In this document: piece after piece, positions 26,878-36,038 of the stretch
Layout of the letters: every line of letters begins with the position of its first letter
Position numbering within the stretch: the first letter of the stretch is position 1
Program-made: the position numbers and the translations under genes
The notes under the pieces: model-generated
What the model saw: only the letters and a program-made list of their open reading frames with translations
What the model was told of the DNA's origin: nothing
Databases searched by the model: none
Origin: DASREM01 sp035652095
Lineage (GTDB): Bacteria > Acidobacteriota > Terriglobia > Terriglobales > Acidobacteriaceae
Assembly: GCA_035652095.1 (NCBI GenBank)
Contig: DASREM010000029.1
Location: 1 to 57,833 of the forward strand
Reading direction: 5' to 3'
DNA length: 57,833 bases

Positions 26878-27354
26878 CTAAATCGTCAACAGCCTGTGGA
26901 AGAACGAACGGTAGCGCTGCAACGCGACGCGCAAGTCTTCGGTGGAGACGTTGTCGCCGCGGTCCCATTGACCTTCGAGTTTTGATCTTTCTTCCGCAAA
27001 CACTTCCGCCAGCCGCTTCATGGTAGACGCAACCAGGCTGTCCGCTTCCTCCACAGCCTTTCGAGGCTGGTCCACGAAGCCGGCCTGAATCGTGTCCCAT
27101 TTGCTGCGAAGCTCCGGGAGTTCCTGGTCGGGGAAAAGAGACGGCGCCTCCAGGCTCTGCGACCCTATGTTCTGCGGACCTGGCGTGGGCCGCTGGCCCG
27201 AGGTGATTTCCACCGGCTGCCGCTGTACGGATTTTGCCCGGCCCTGTTCAATCTCAGCCTGATCAACTTCGGCCTGCGATTCGGTCCGGCTTCCCTGCGC
27301 GATATCCGCAGTCGTCAATTCCTGCTCGTTTTCTTTTCTTAATGGCGATGTCAT
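26878..27354 (-). CDS. Hypothetical protein, paralogue of the upstream gene product
   Basis: A 158-aa protein with a polar, Gln/Glu-rich first half and a helical second half. The second half (W-D-T-I-Q-A-G-F-V-D-Q-P-R-K-A-V-E-E-A-D-S-L, then STEDLRVALQRYRSFFHRLL) closely resembles the C-terminal domain of the protein at 27351-27917, so the two are paralogous domains. Its ATG overlaps the upstream stop as ATGA, so translation is coupled. It has no membrane segment, unlike its partner. Function is unknown. Confidence 0.78.
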   Translation of the reverse strand: MTSPLRKENEQELTTADIAQGSRTESQAEVDQAEIEQGRAKSVQRQPVEITSGQRPTPGPQNIGSQSLEAPSLFPDQELPELRSKWDTIQAGFVDQPRKAVEEADSLVASTMKRLAEVFAEERSKLEGQWDRGDNVSTEDLRVALQRYRSFFHRLLTI

Positions 27355-27917
27355 CCGCGTGCCTCCTTACGTTGGGGGATTGAGTCTTCAAGAAGTTCAT
27401 CGAACAAACTGCGGTAATGCACCATGGCTTTGCGCAGGTCTTCCGTGCTGGCCTGACCGCGACCATGGCGCAGGGCGATTTCATGGGCGGCGCGATAGTT
27501 CTGAACCACCACGGGATGGTCGACGGAAATAATCTCGGCCTGGTGATCGAAATCGGCCATGGGGTAACCTCTGGCGTGCATGATTTCGGTGACGAGCTGG
27601 TCGGCATCGGCGACTGCACCCTTAGGGTCATCCACAAACCTGGACTGCACTTGCATCCAGCGCCTGGAGAAGTCCGATCGGACCGCGGCGGACAGGGGCA
27701 CAATTCGCAGCTCCTCGCGTTTACGGGCGCGCATTTGGAGCACGCCTTCCGCCTTGCGCACGTCGCCTTTGTCGCGCACCACGCGTTCGTACTCCGGTCC
27801 AAAGCGCTCACGCAATAGGCCGCTCCGTCGCTTGCGCCAGTACAGCCAGGCGATAACGGCCACTGCCAATACAATGACCACCACAGCAATGACGATCGAG
27901 GTTGTAGGCTGATTCAC
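27351..27917 (-). CDS. Membrane-anchored hypothetical protein
   Basis: The 188-aa protein starts at a GTG (27917) with AAAGGAGG 6 bases upstream. It has one N-terminal membrane helix (SIVIAVVVIVLAVAVIAWLY), then a basic region and a helical domain whose core reads W-M-Q-V-Q-S-R-F-V-D-D-P-K-G-A-V-A-D-A-D-Q-L and STEDLRKAMVHYRSLFDELL. The downstream gene, overlapping by ATGA, encodes a soluble copy of the same domain, so the two products may form a complex at the membrane. Function is unknown. Confidence 0.82.
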   Translation of the reverse strand: MNQPTTSIVIAVVVIVLAVAVIAWLYWRKRRSGLLRERFGPEYERVVRDKGDVRKAEGVLQMRARKREELRIVPLSAAVRSDFSRRWMQVQSRFVDDPKGAVADADQLVTEIMHARGYPMADFDHQAEIISVDHPVVVQNYRAAHEIALRHGRGQASTEDLRKAMVHYRSLFDELLEDSIPQRKEARG

Positions 27918-28407
27918 CTGCGTCCTCCTTTGTCGGTGCTTGGGATTCGTCACCGGGGGCATGTGTTGTCTGGAAGGAGGCGCTCGCTCTCGGGAAAGCT
28001 GCTCTGGAGCGAATGTGCAGGTTCAAGATTTGGCTGTAAGCGTCGCCATCAGATTTGAAATCCGCGAAGGAGAGAGCAGCTCAGTTTGGATAAATCCGTG
28101 TCGGAGCAGACGGTTATCTCAGGTATCCGACAGTCGAGAGCAGCCCGGTGGTTACGCGGCCGTCCTGGTCAACCCGACGTGGAAATCCGGCAGACTTGCT
28201 CTCTGAACTGCGGGCAGGCTGAACGCCTCGCCAGGGGCCAGGGGCGACCGGTGGAGGCACACCCAGGCAACTATTGTGTCATTGTTCGTGCCTGCCCGGA
28301 TTTTGTACAATTCCGCACGTCTCGAATTCGCGCGCTGTATCTCCGTGCCGCAGGGGCAACTGCGGTTGCCAAAAGCGTCCAGAGTTACGTTGCAGTCAGG
28401 ACTTACG
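27918..28407. other. Gene-free divergent intergenic region
   Basis: 490 bases with no supportable gene. A few complementary segments can be paired at a distance (for example 28071-28078 with 28197-28204, and 28211-28219 with 28310-28318), but this is about what chance allows in GC-rich DNA. I do not call an RNA. Confidence 0.4.
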
Positions 28408-28779
28408 ATGGCAAGATGGCTGACCTGGGTTTCGGAACACCAGCGTCAAGGGTGGGCGTGCTCTCAGTGTTCCTGGATTTTCGAGATTCCTTCCATGTTG
28501 AACGATGCCGAAGCGCGCAGCGCCTATGACCGGCTGGCGTCGAGCAAATTCCAGGATCATGAATGCCGCGGCCATCAGAAAATATCGGCTTCCGGGTACA
28601 TTGAGAGTTTTACCGACCGCGCGCGCAGGCTGGTCACTCGCGGCTTCAAGCCAAAAGACGCCGCTGATATCGTCCTGCAGGAAATCATGCTCGAACACCG
28701 GAACGATCCGGTGATTTCGGAGAGAGCGCGTCTGGATGCAGAAGACTTTCTGCGCCGCGTCAAACAGGGCCTTATCTGA
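28408..28779 (+). CDS. Small protein with possible zinc site, unknown function
   Basis: The 123-aa protein begins MARWLTWVSEHQRQGW, then CSQCSW and, about 35 residues later, HECRGH. This C-x2-C plus H-x-C-x2-H arrangement could bind one zinc. The rest is helical (AARLVTRGF-type, AADIVLQEIMLEH). CAGGA lies about 9 bases before the ATG, and the upstream open frame is ignored. It converges with the citrate synthase gene, and the terminator at 28788-28820 lies between them. I do not recognise the family. Confidence 0.68.
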   Translation: MARWLTWVSEHQRQGWACSQCSWIFEIPSMLNDAEARSAYDRLASSKFQDHECRGHQKISASGYIESFTDRARRLVTRGFKPKDAADIVLQEIMLEHRNDPVISERARLDAEDFLRRVKQGLI

Positions 28780-28787
28780 CGGGACTG

Positions 28788-28820
28788 CAAAAGAAAGAGG
28801 ACGGCGCAAGGGCCGTCCTC
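28788..28820 (-). terminator. Rho-independent terminator of citrate synthase
   Basis: GAGGACGGC and GCCGTCCTC form a perfect 9-bp stem with a 6-base loop, followed on the minus strand by TTTCTTTTGC. It starts 17 bases after the citrate synthase stop. Confidence 0.88.
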
Positions 28821-28836
28821 CTGAAGCAGTTCAAAC

Positions 28837-30144
28837 TTACTTGGCGATGGCAACCGCGCTGCGCCGGTCCAGTGGAATGAATTCGCGAGTCTCATGCCCA
28901 GTCCATACCTGGCGTGGCCGCGATATCTTTTGCTCGGGATCGGTCAGCATCTCCTGCCATTGCGCAAGCCACCCGACGGTGCGGGGGATGGCGAACAGCA
29001 CGGTGAACATCTCCGGCCGGAATCCCATGGCCTGGTAGATGATGCCGGAGTAGAAGTCCACATTCGGATACAGCTTGCGCTTGATGAAGTATTCATCCTC
29101 GAGCGCAATGCGCTCCAGTTCGAGTGCGATGTCAAGCTTAGGATTCCGTCCAGTGACTTCGAAAACGCGCTCTGCGGTCCACTTGATGATTTTTGCGCGA
29201 GGATCGTAGTTCTTGTAGACCCGGTGGCCGAAGCCCATCAGCTTGCCGTGACCTTCCTTGATCAGCTTTACGTAGGCAGGCACGTTCTCCTTTGAGCCGA
29301 TCTCGTCCAGCATCTTCAGGACTTCTTCGTTCGCTCCACCGTGCAAGGGGCCGGCCAGGGCGGCGGCAGCAGCAGCAGTGGCCAGATAAGGATCCGGATG
29401 CGAGCTTCCCACCGAGCGCATGACATTCGCGCTGCAATTCTGCTCGTGGTCGGCATGCAAAATAAACAGGATATCGAGGGCCCGAGCCATGACCGGGTTA
29501 GCGAGATATTTCGGCTCCACCATCTTCCACAACATGTTCATGAAGTTGGCGGCATAGCTGAGGTCATTATCGGGATAGACGTATGGGAATCCGAGACTGT
29601 GACGGTATGCCATGGCTGCGATCGACGGCATCTTGGCAATCAGGCGCTTGATCTGCAAAAGTCGCTTTGCCGGATTGTGAATGTCTTTCGAATCAGGGTA
29701 GATCGTGGACATCGCCGCCACGGTGCTGACCAGCATTCCCATGGGGTGCGCGTTGTAGCGGAAATTCTCCATAAACTTCTTGGTAGTTTCATGGAGCATG
29801 GTGTGATGCGTGATCTCAACAGCCCAGTCTTTCAGCTCGTGCTCGGTCGGCAGATCCCCAAAAAGCAGCAGGTAGGCGACCTCCAGGAAGGTGCAATGTT
29901 CCGCCAACACCTCGATGGGGTAGCCGCGATAGCGAAGAATGCCGCGGTCTCCGTCAATGAAAGTGATGCTGCTGCGGCAGGACGCGGTGTTCGTGAACGC
30001 CGGATCGTAGGTCATCAGGCCGAAATCCTCCGGACCGGTCTTGATCTGACGCAGGTCCATAGCTCGGATGGTGCCGTTCTCGATTGGCAAGGAATAAGTT
30101 TTTTTGGTCCGGTTGTCAGTAATAGTCAGTGTGTCTTGCGACAT
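28837..30144 (-). CDS. gltA: Citrate synthase
   Basis: The 435-aa enzyme condenses oxaloacetate and acetyl-CoA in the TCA cycle. Catalytic elements are visible: PLHGGANEEVL and GFGHRVYKNYDPRA with the two active-site His, and NVDFYSGI with the Asp. The N-terminal region (about 1-60) has the beta-rich domain with SITFIDGDRGILRYRGYPI seen in the hexameric, NADH-sensitive type II enzymes of Gram-negative bacteria. AAGGAG lies 9 bases before the ATG at 30144. It is monocistronic. Confidence 0.97.
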   Translation of the reverse strand: MSQDTLTITDNRTKKTYSLPIENGTIRAMDLRQIKTGPEDFGLMTYDPAFTNTASCRSSITFIDGDRGILRYRGYPIEVLAEHCTFLEVAYLLLFGDLPTEHELKDWAVEITHHTMLHETTKKFMENFRYNAHPMGMLVSTVAAMSTIYPDSKDIHNPAKRLLQIKRLIAKMPSIAAMAYRHSLGFPYVYPDNDLSYAANFMNMLWKMVEPKYLANPVMARALDILFILHADHEQNCSANVMRSVGSSHPDPYLATAAAAAALAGPLHGGANEEVLKMLDEIGSKENVPAYVKLIKEGHGKLMGFGHRVYKNYDPRAKIIKWTAERVFEVTGRNPKLDIALELERIALEDEYFIKRKLYPNVDFYSGIIYQAMGFRPEMFTVLFAIPRTVGWLAQWQEMLTDPEQKISRPRQVWTGHETREFIPLDRRSAVAIAK

Positions 30145-30295
30145 AGAATGGCTCCTTCGCGGGCCAGGGCGATCTCGGAGCCGGCAGGAATGGCCGGCTC
30201 TGGCTCCTGCCCGATTCTGGGCGCGGCCCCCATTTGAGACAGTGAGTCCTGTCACACACGAATGTGAGCCTTAACCCCTGATTGGTTCGATGCCG

Positions 30296-30391
30296 TCAGG
30301 CACGCGCGATTGCTACCAGCAGGAAGAAAAACACAACCAGCAGCCAGGGCTTGGGAAGCCTGCGCAAAACCTGCCATACCATGAAGCTCAT
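30296..30391 (-). CDS. Possible 31-aa single-span membrane peptide
   Basis: A short frame starting at the ATG at 30391 with GGAGG 9 bases upstream. It encodes a basic N-terminus followed by one hydrophobic helix (PWLLVVFFFLLVAIA). It lies in the gap between citrate synthase and the AhpD-like gene. The ribosome site and composition favour it, but size alone makes it uncertain. Confidence 0.38.
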   Translation of the reverse strand: MSFMVWQVLRRLPKPWLLVVFFFLLVAIARA

Positions 30392-30550
30392 CGACTGGAT
30401 CCTCCGCGCGGGGGGAACTCTCCGCGAACGATTCTGTCGCTCTCCTCTCGCTAAGCCAAATCCATTATTGGCTTGCGCGAGGATTTCCATTACTTTGTCG
30501 GAACCTACAAATTTTACGGCAAAAGCCGGTACAAAGGACAAGTGTTTTTT

Positions 30551-31117
<567 letters not shown>

Positions 31118-31204
31118 ATCGCGTCCCTCGCGGCAGATGGGATGGTCAACCCACCACTGGGCGAACAAGGTCGACGTTTTCGGACAAGAGTGTCCACGCC
31201 ACGG

Positions 31205-33646
31205 TCACGGAAGTACATTTTGGCTTAAAGCACCTGACTTCTTCCGCAGGAAGCTGACATCGCCTCCGTAAAGCGCCGTGATCGAATGACTGCCGACACC
31301 CAGTGCTGCGGTTGTGAAGCTTCCTTGCCCTCCGGAAAGACTCGCACTGCCTAGGACCGTGTTTCCGTCCTTGAAAGTAACAGTTCCCGTGGGGATCCCC
31401 GCCCATGAGAATGTCGGAACCACGGTCGCAGTGAACGTCACACTATCGCCGGCATGCGACGGGTTCTCCGACGATTGCAATGTCACAGTGGTACCGCCAG
31501 TATTAAGCAAAACGCTGACATTGCGAGTGCTGTAGTTGGCTGTAATCACGTCGACAGCACCGTCGTTGTTGAAGTCGCCGCTTACTACGCCAAGAGGGGT
31601 ATTCCCTACCGCAAAGGGCTGCGTCTTTCCGAAACTGCCATCGCCCTTCCCGAGCAGCAGGTTGGTCACGCTGGTGAAGACGGCGCCGGACGGAACCAGG
31701 TCGAGTTTACCGTCGCCATTGAAATCGGCTGCAACAATTGCGCTGCCTCCGGCTGTAAAGTCGAAGTTCCCGCCATCACGGAAGGTGCCATCCCCGTTGC
31801 CCAGCAGGATCGGGCCGGTTGCAGCGACCAAGTCCTTGATGCCGTCCCTGTTCACATCGCCTGTGGCCAGGAACGGGATGATGGCCTGGGTCGGATAGTC
31901 AACGTGAGCCTGGAAGGTGCCGTCCCCGTTGCCCAGCAAAACGCTGACGGGATCGTTGGCGGCAAAGGCGTAAGAATTGGCAACTGCCAAGTCGGCTTTG
32001 CCATCGCCGTTGAAGTCATCGATCAAAACCATGGCCGGATTTTTTCCGGTTGCATATTCGACGTGTGCGCGGAAGCTCCCGTCTCCGTTGCCTAGCAAGA
32101 CGCTCACATTGCCATTGACCAGGTTGTTGGCAGTGATGGCGTCGAGTTTGCCGTCGCCGTCCACATCTCCCAGCGCCACGAAAGAAGGAGTGGAACCAGT
32201 GGCGTAGTCGACATGCGACTGGAAGGTGCCGTTTCCATTACCCAGCAACACGCTGATGGAATTAGACCCGGAATCGGCTACTACCAGGTCCTGCTTCCCA
32301 TCCCCGTTGACGTCGGCTATGGCCACGCCTAATGGGGCAGAGCCCACTCCGTAGTCCACCGTCGGGCGAAAGCTCCCATCGCCATTGCCCAGTAGCACGC
32401 TCACCGTGTTGTTGGAATACTGACTGGCCACCGCAAGGTCGAGTTTGCCATCGCGATTCAGGTCGGCTGAGGCAATTCCAGAAGGAGTGGCGCCTGCGGG
32501 ATAGTCGCTGCGCGTCTGAAAAGTCCCATCCCCATTGCCTGACATCAATGAGACCACCAGGGATGAAGCTCCGACCAGGTCGACCGCGCTATCGCGATTG
32601 AAATTCCCCGCCGCCAGCGCGCCGATCGCGCCATAACTTCTGCCGTTCTTGAAGGTGCCGTCCCCGTTGCCAAGCAGGATGACGACGCCCGTCGTACCGA
32701 TGAGATTGAAATCACTTTCAGATACAGCCAGGTCCATTTTGTGGTCGCCATTGAAGTCAGCGACCGTCACTTCGTCAGGTGTGCCGGCGGTCTGGATGTC
32801 GAGGTGGTTCTGAAAAGTGCCGTCTCCATTGCCAAGCAAGATGCTGAGCGTGCTGTCGAGAAGGTTCGACGCCACCAGATCCGAAATATTATCTCCGTTG
32901 AGGTCCACTACCTTGATCGACGTTGCGCCGCCGGTCGCATAGCTCTGTTGCGGCTGGAATGTTCCATTCCCGTTGCCCAGAAATACACCGACCTGCTTGT
33001 TGAGTTGGTGGGCGACGGCTACGTCCTGCTTCCCGTCCCGGTTGAAATCGCCAACCACTACCGAATTCGAAAACGAGCTCGCGGACGTCATAATCGCAGC
33101 GCGAAACGTTCCATCTCCATTACCGAGCAGCACGGCAAACGCCGATGTGATCCCCACAACAAGGTCAACTTTCCCGTCGTTATTGACATCAGCGGCGACT
33201 ACGGAATTTGGATACTTGCCTGCTACGTAGTCTACCCGGCTCTGAAATGTCCCATCTCCATTGCCCAGCAAGACGCTCACGGTGTTGCTGAATCCGTCGT
33301 CCACGCCAAAATTCGAGGTGACGATATCGAGCTTGCCATCACCATTGAAGTCCGCTGCGGCAATCCCGCCTGGTCCCGAGCCGGTCGTGAAATTCTTCAC
33401 TTTCTGAAATGTGCCGTTGCCTTTGCCCAGCAAGATCGAGACAAAGTCGGAGCTGTTTGCGCTGCCTGCCGCGGCAACGTCATCGAAGCCGTCATTATTG
33501 AAGTCGGCAACGACCACCGCGTTTTCAAAAACACCGGTAGAGAATTGGGGCGCATCGACGAAACGCGTGACAGCCAAAGCTTGCGGTGCGGCGACAAAAG
33601 AAAATGCGAGGACGAGAGCGACGAGGGGAAGACTCTGAGATTTCAT
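31205..33646 (-). CDS. Secreted FG-GAP/VCBS repeat protein with one Ig-like domain
   Basis: The 813-aa protein has a signal peptide (LPLVALVLAFSFVAAPQALA), fourteen FG-GAP repeats (D-F-N-G-D-G-K-x-D and VSVLLGNGDGTFQ) over about 25-720, and a single C-terminal Ig-like Big_3_5 domain (TGTVTFKDGNTVLGS). The calcium-loop Asp residues are kept in most repeats. In contrast to the 1249-aa protein at 22194 the repeats have no Cys pairs. GAGGTG lies 6 bases before the ATG at 33646. No anchor is visible. It is likely an extracellular adhesive or binding protein. It converges with the AhpD-like gene. Confidence 0.92.
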   Translation of the reverse strand: MKSQSLPLVALVLAFSFVAAPQALAVTRFVDAPQFSTGVFENAVVVADFNNDGFDDVAAAGSANSSDFVSILLGKGNGTFQKVKNFTTGSGPGGIAAADFNGDGKLDIVTSNFGVDDGFSNTVSVLLGNGDGTFQSRVDYVAGKYPNSVVAADVNNDGKVDLVVGITSAFAVLLGNGDGTFRAAIMTSASSFSNSVVVGDFNRDGKQDVAVAHQLNKQVGVFLGNGNGTFQPQQSYATGGATSIKVVDLNGDNISDLVASNLLDSTLSILLGNGDGTFQNHLDIQTAGTPDEVTVADFNGDHKMDLAVSESDFNLIGTTGVVILLGNGDGTFKNGRSYGAIGALAAGNFNRDSAVDLVGASSLVVSLMSGNGDGTFQTRSDYPAGATPSGIASADLNRDGKLDLAVASQYSNNTVSVLLGNGDGSFRPTVDYGVGSAPLGVAIADVNGDGKQDLVVADSGSNSISVLLGNGNGTFQSHVDYATGSTPSFVALGDVDGDGKLDAITANNLVNGNVSVLLGNGDGSFRAHVEYATGKNPAMVLIDDFNGDGKADLAVANSYAFAANDPVSVLLGNGDGTFQAHVDYPTQAIIPFLATGDVNRDGIKDLVAATGPILLGNGDGTFRDGGNFDFTAGGSAIVAADFNGDGKLDLVPSGAVFTSVTNLLLGKGDGSFGKTQPFAVGNTPLGVVSGDFNNDGAVDVITANYSTRNVSVLLNTGGTTVTLQSSENPSHAGDSVTFTATVVPTFSWAGIPTGTVTFKDGNTVLGSASLSGGQGSFTTAALGVGSHSITALYGGDVSFLRKKSGALSQNVLP

Positions 33647-33843
33647 GCTCACCTCAAGAGGGGGCGAAGGCATTCCGAGAGGGTATGCGAACGACAGCGC
33701 AGTGTCCTTCACTGCCGATATCGTGTCAAGCTGAAAGACTTTGCATCCTGTGCGGTACACGTTCAGGAGGGGATGATCAGAAGTGTTTAACCCGGAAGAT
33801 CCCCGTCCGAGCGAAGCCTGGACGGGGAATCCGGGAATTTGTT

Positions 33844-34359
33844 CTAGGCATGCGGGCTCGCAACGCGGCCGAAAGATGTCGCCTGCAGCAGCAGCCCTGC
33901 TGCCCCATTCTGCCGTTCCGCCGCCCACTCCCATGTCTTACGTCCTTGCAGAGTGGTCGCCGACCGAGCCTCTCCGTACTCAACCAGGCGCGTCAGCACC
34001 GTCGTCACCGAAGCCACGGGGTCCTTATGGCGCGCAAGCAACTCGGGATACCGTCGCCGCAACTGGTCGCAGATTTGCCGGGTCTCGAGCGGCGCTGTTG
34101 CCTCCATCAGTACTAAACGGCAAGCCCGTGTGAACCCGGGGTGACGAGTCGGCGGCCTTCGATCCAGCAGCTCCAGCAACTCGTCGTTCAAGATGGAATC
34201 GCCGAACAGGTTGGCAAGGCCCACCAGGGTTTGTTTCAAGCCGCCGATTCGCTTCATGATTTGCGCCCGCTGGCGCAGGAGTTCGGTTAGCTCCCGCGCG
34301 GCTGAGCGAACGACTTCTTCGACTCCTGGGTTTGGCAAATGCTGGCTGTTGAGTTCCAT
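33844..34359 (-). CDS. Hypothetical protein with winged-helix-like C-terminus
   Basis: A cytoplasmic protein of 171 aa. Residues 15-70 are helical (LTELLRQRAQIMKRIGGLKQTL) and 75-145 look like a winged helix (ETRQICDQLRRRYPELLARH, then V-L-T-R-L-V-E-Y-G-E-A-R). GGGAGGATC directly precedes the ATG. It lies just downstream of the small secreted protein gene at 34391, on the same strand. A DNA-binding role is plausible but unproven. Confidence 0.72.
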   Translation of the reverse strand: MELNSQHLPNPGVEEVVRSAARELTELLRQRAQIMKRIGGLKQTLVGLANLFGDSILNDELLELLDRRPPTRHPGFTRACRLVLMEATAPLETRQICDQLRRRYPELLARHKDPVASVTTVLTRLVEYGEARSATTLQGRKTWEWAAERQNGAAGLLLQATSFGRVASPHA

Positions 34360-34390
34360 GTAGATCCTCCCGTGTCGAAAATCCCGACTG

Positions 34391-34813
34391 CTACTTGGTT
34401 ACGGCGATGGTCGCTTCCGCCGGCGCCCGATGGCTGGCCACCACCGAGCCATTCTTTGGCCGGTAGATTTCCTGTCCCAGCGTCTCGCGGCCCAGCCAGA
34501 CCTGGCCCAGGAGGTGACGTCCGTTCTCGGAATAGAAGAGAACTTTGGACTCTTCGGGAGCCTCTAACGTCTGCACCGATCGGGTCACAACGCGGGTTAG
34601 AGAACGTTTGTCCGCGTCGCGCAATTCCAGCAGGTACGGTTCGGTACGAACCAGGGAATAGGAGCCTGCGGGAAAGGTTCGCTGCCCGATGGTGAATTCG
34701 AAAGGCGCCGCGAACTTTACTGCATGTTCGGAGACCTGGGCGGGAGCAACGGTTGCGAGCAACAAAACACCTGCGGCCAGTGAAGCCAAAAATCGTCCAA
34801 TGCTGAACTTCAT
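34391..34813 (-). CDS. Small secreted beta-rich protein
   Basis: The 140-aa protein has a signal peptide (RFLASLAAGVLLLATVAPAQ). A short beta domain follows, with PFEFTIGQRTFPAGSY and a strand-rich middle (L-L-E-L-R-D-A-D-K-R). This pattern, an inner beta-sandwich beginning F-x-F-x-V-G-x-x-x-x-P-A-G-x-Y, is frequent in Acidobacteriota secreted proteins of unknown role. GGAGG lies 5 bases before the ATG. Confidence 0.78.
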   Translation of the reverse strand: MKFSIGRFLASLAAGVLLLATVAPAQVSEHAVKFAAPFEFTIGQRTFPAGSYSLVRTEPYLLELRDADKRSLTRVVTRSVQTLEAPEESKVLFYSENGRHLLGQVWLGRETLGQEIYRPKNGSVVASHRAPAEATIAVTK

Positions 34814-34977
34814 ACATCCTCCGTTTGTTTTACGATTCGGTTGGTCGGTCCCATCTTCGACAAGTGAGCGGCTTGCCGATATCCATCGCTTGCGGTCAAA
34901 CCAACTTTGTTTCTGGGGATTGGACTACTCGCTTCAGGCATGAGAATTATTGTTTGTTTTCATCGCTTCGATGAAGT

Positions 34978-35892
34978 ATGTTCATGTCTATGGAAGTCCA
35001 CCTGGAGATCCGCCACCTCCGCCTGTTAATGGCCGTTGCCGAAGAGGGCAGCGTCACTGGAGCCGTGCGGCGCCTGCATCTGACGCAATCGGCGCTGAGT
35101 CATCAACTCAAGGATGCGGAAGACAGGTTGGGCACGGCTTTGTTTCTACGCCTGGGCAAGCGAATGGTTCCCACGCCCGCGGGAGAGAAGTTGCTGATTT
35201 CCGCGAAGCGCGTGATGGATGAGCTGCGAAACGCCGAAAACCAGATTGAGGGACTGAACGGCGGCAGCAAGGGCGCGATTCGTTTTAGCACCGAGTGCTA
35301 TACCTGCTATCACTGGCTGCCACCGCTGCTCAAGAAATTTCACAGCAAGTATCCCCAGGTGGAAGTCAACATTTACGCGGACGCGACCTGCAATCCCGCG
35401 GAGTTTCTTTTGCGAGGCGAACTGGATGTGGGAATCCTCAGCTGCCTGCCCCGCAACACCAGCTTGAAAGCGACCCCCATTTTTGAAGACGAGCTGGTGG
35501 TGGTGATGGCTCCCGATCATCCCCTGACAGAATTGACCCACATCCGTCCGAAGGATCTGGCCAACGAAACCGTGCTGATCTATCCCCCTCGCCAGGAGAG
35601 CACGCTGTTGATGAAAGTGCTGGCGCCCGCCGGGGTGGAGCCGAAGCGGGTGCTCGAGGTGCCGTTGACTGAGGCCATTATCGAGCTTGCGGCCGCCGGA
35701 ACCGGCATCGGATTTCTTGCGCGATGGGCTGTCGCCCCACAATTGGAACGGAAGCGGGTCGCAGTACGTCCTCTAAGTGCGAAAGGTTTTCGGCGGAACT
35801 GGTATGCGGTCACCCTCCGCAAGCAGGTGCAGCCGCCGTACCTTACAGAATTTCTGAAGCTGCTGGCGACGCATCCCCCTAAGACAAGCTAG
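34978..35892 (+). CDS. LysR-family transcriptional regulator, MetR-like
   Basis: The 304-aa protein has an N-terminal winged helix (LEIRHLRLLMAVAEEGSVTG, then LHLTQSALSHQLKDAE) and a periplasmic-binding-like effector domain. The helix-turn-helix end TQSALSHQ, the element S-T-E-C-Y-T-C-Y-H-W-L and the D-E-L-V-V-V-M-A-P-D-H-P-L stretch closely match E. coli MetR, which responds to homocysteine. No met gene is adjacent. The next gene on the same strand is the acyl-AMP ligase fusion, 146 bases away, which may be its target. A second ATG at 34990 is a possible start. Confidence 0.88.
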   Translation: MFMSMEVHLEIRHLRLLMAVAEEGSVTGAVRRLHLTQSALSHQLKDAEDRLGTALFLRLGKRMVPTPAGEKLLISAKRVMDELRNAENQIEGLNGGSKGAIRFSTECYTCYHWLPPLLKKFHSKYPQVEVNIYADATCNPAEFLLRGELDVGILSCLPRNTSLKATPIFEDELVVVMAPDHPLTELTHIRPKDLANETVLIYPPRQESTLLMKVLAPAGVEPKRVLEVPLTEAIIELAAAGTGIGFLARWAVAPQLERKRVAVRPLSAKGFRRNWYAVTLRKQVQPPYLTEFLKLLATHPPKTS

Positions 35893-36038
35893 CTACTCCT
35901 AAGCACGGCAGAGATGTTCTTACGTGCGCGGGTTCGAGCTCGTGCGCGCTTCCCAGATTGTTTGTGAGAACGCGGTTGTTCCGGCGAGCGGGCGGCATCG
36001 CCGCGACATTCCGCCTGCGGTTCGATACCATCTCACAC

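Noticed and set aside
28071..28318. Structured non-coding RNA (long-range helices 28071-28078/28197-28204 and 28211-28219/28310-28318)
   Set aside because: Eight- and nine-base complementarities at such distances are near chance in GC-rich DNA, and no motif of RNase P, tmRNA, 6S, SRP RNA or a riboswitch was recognisable.
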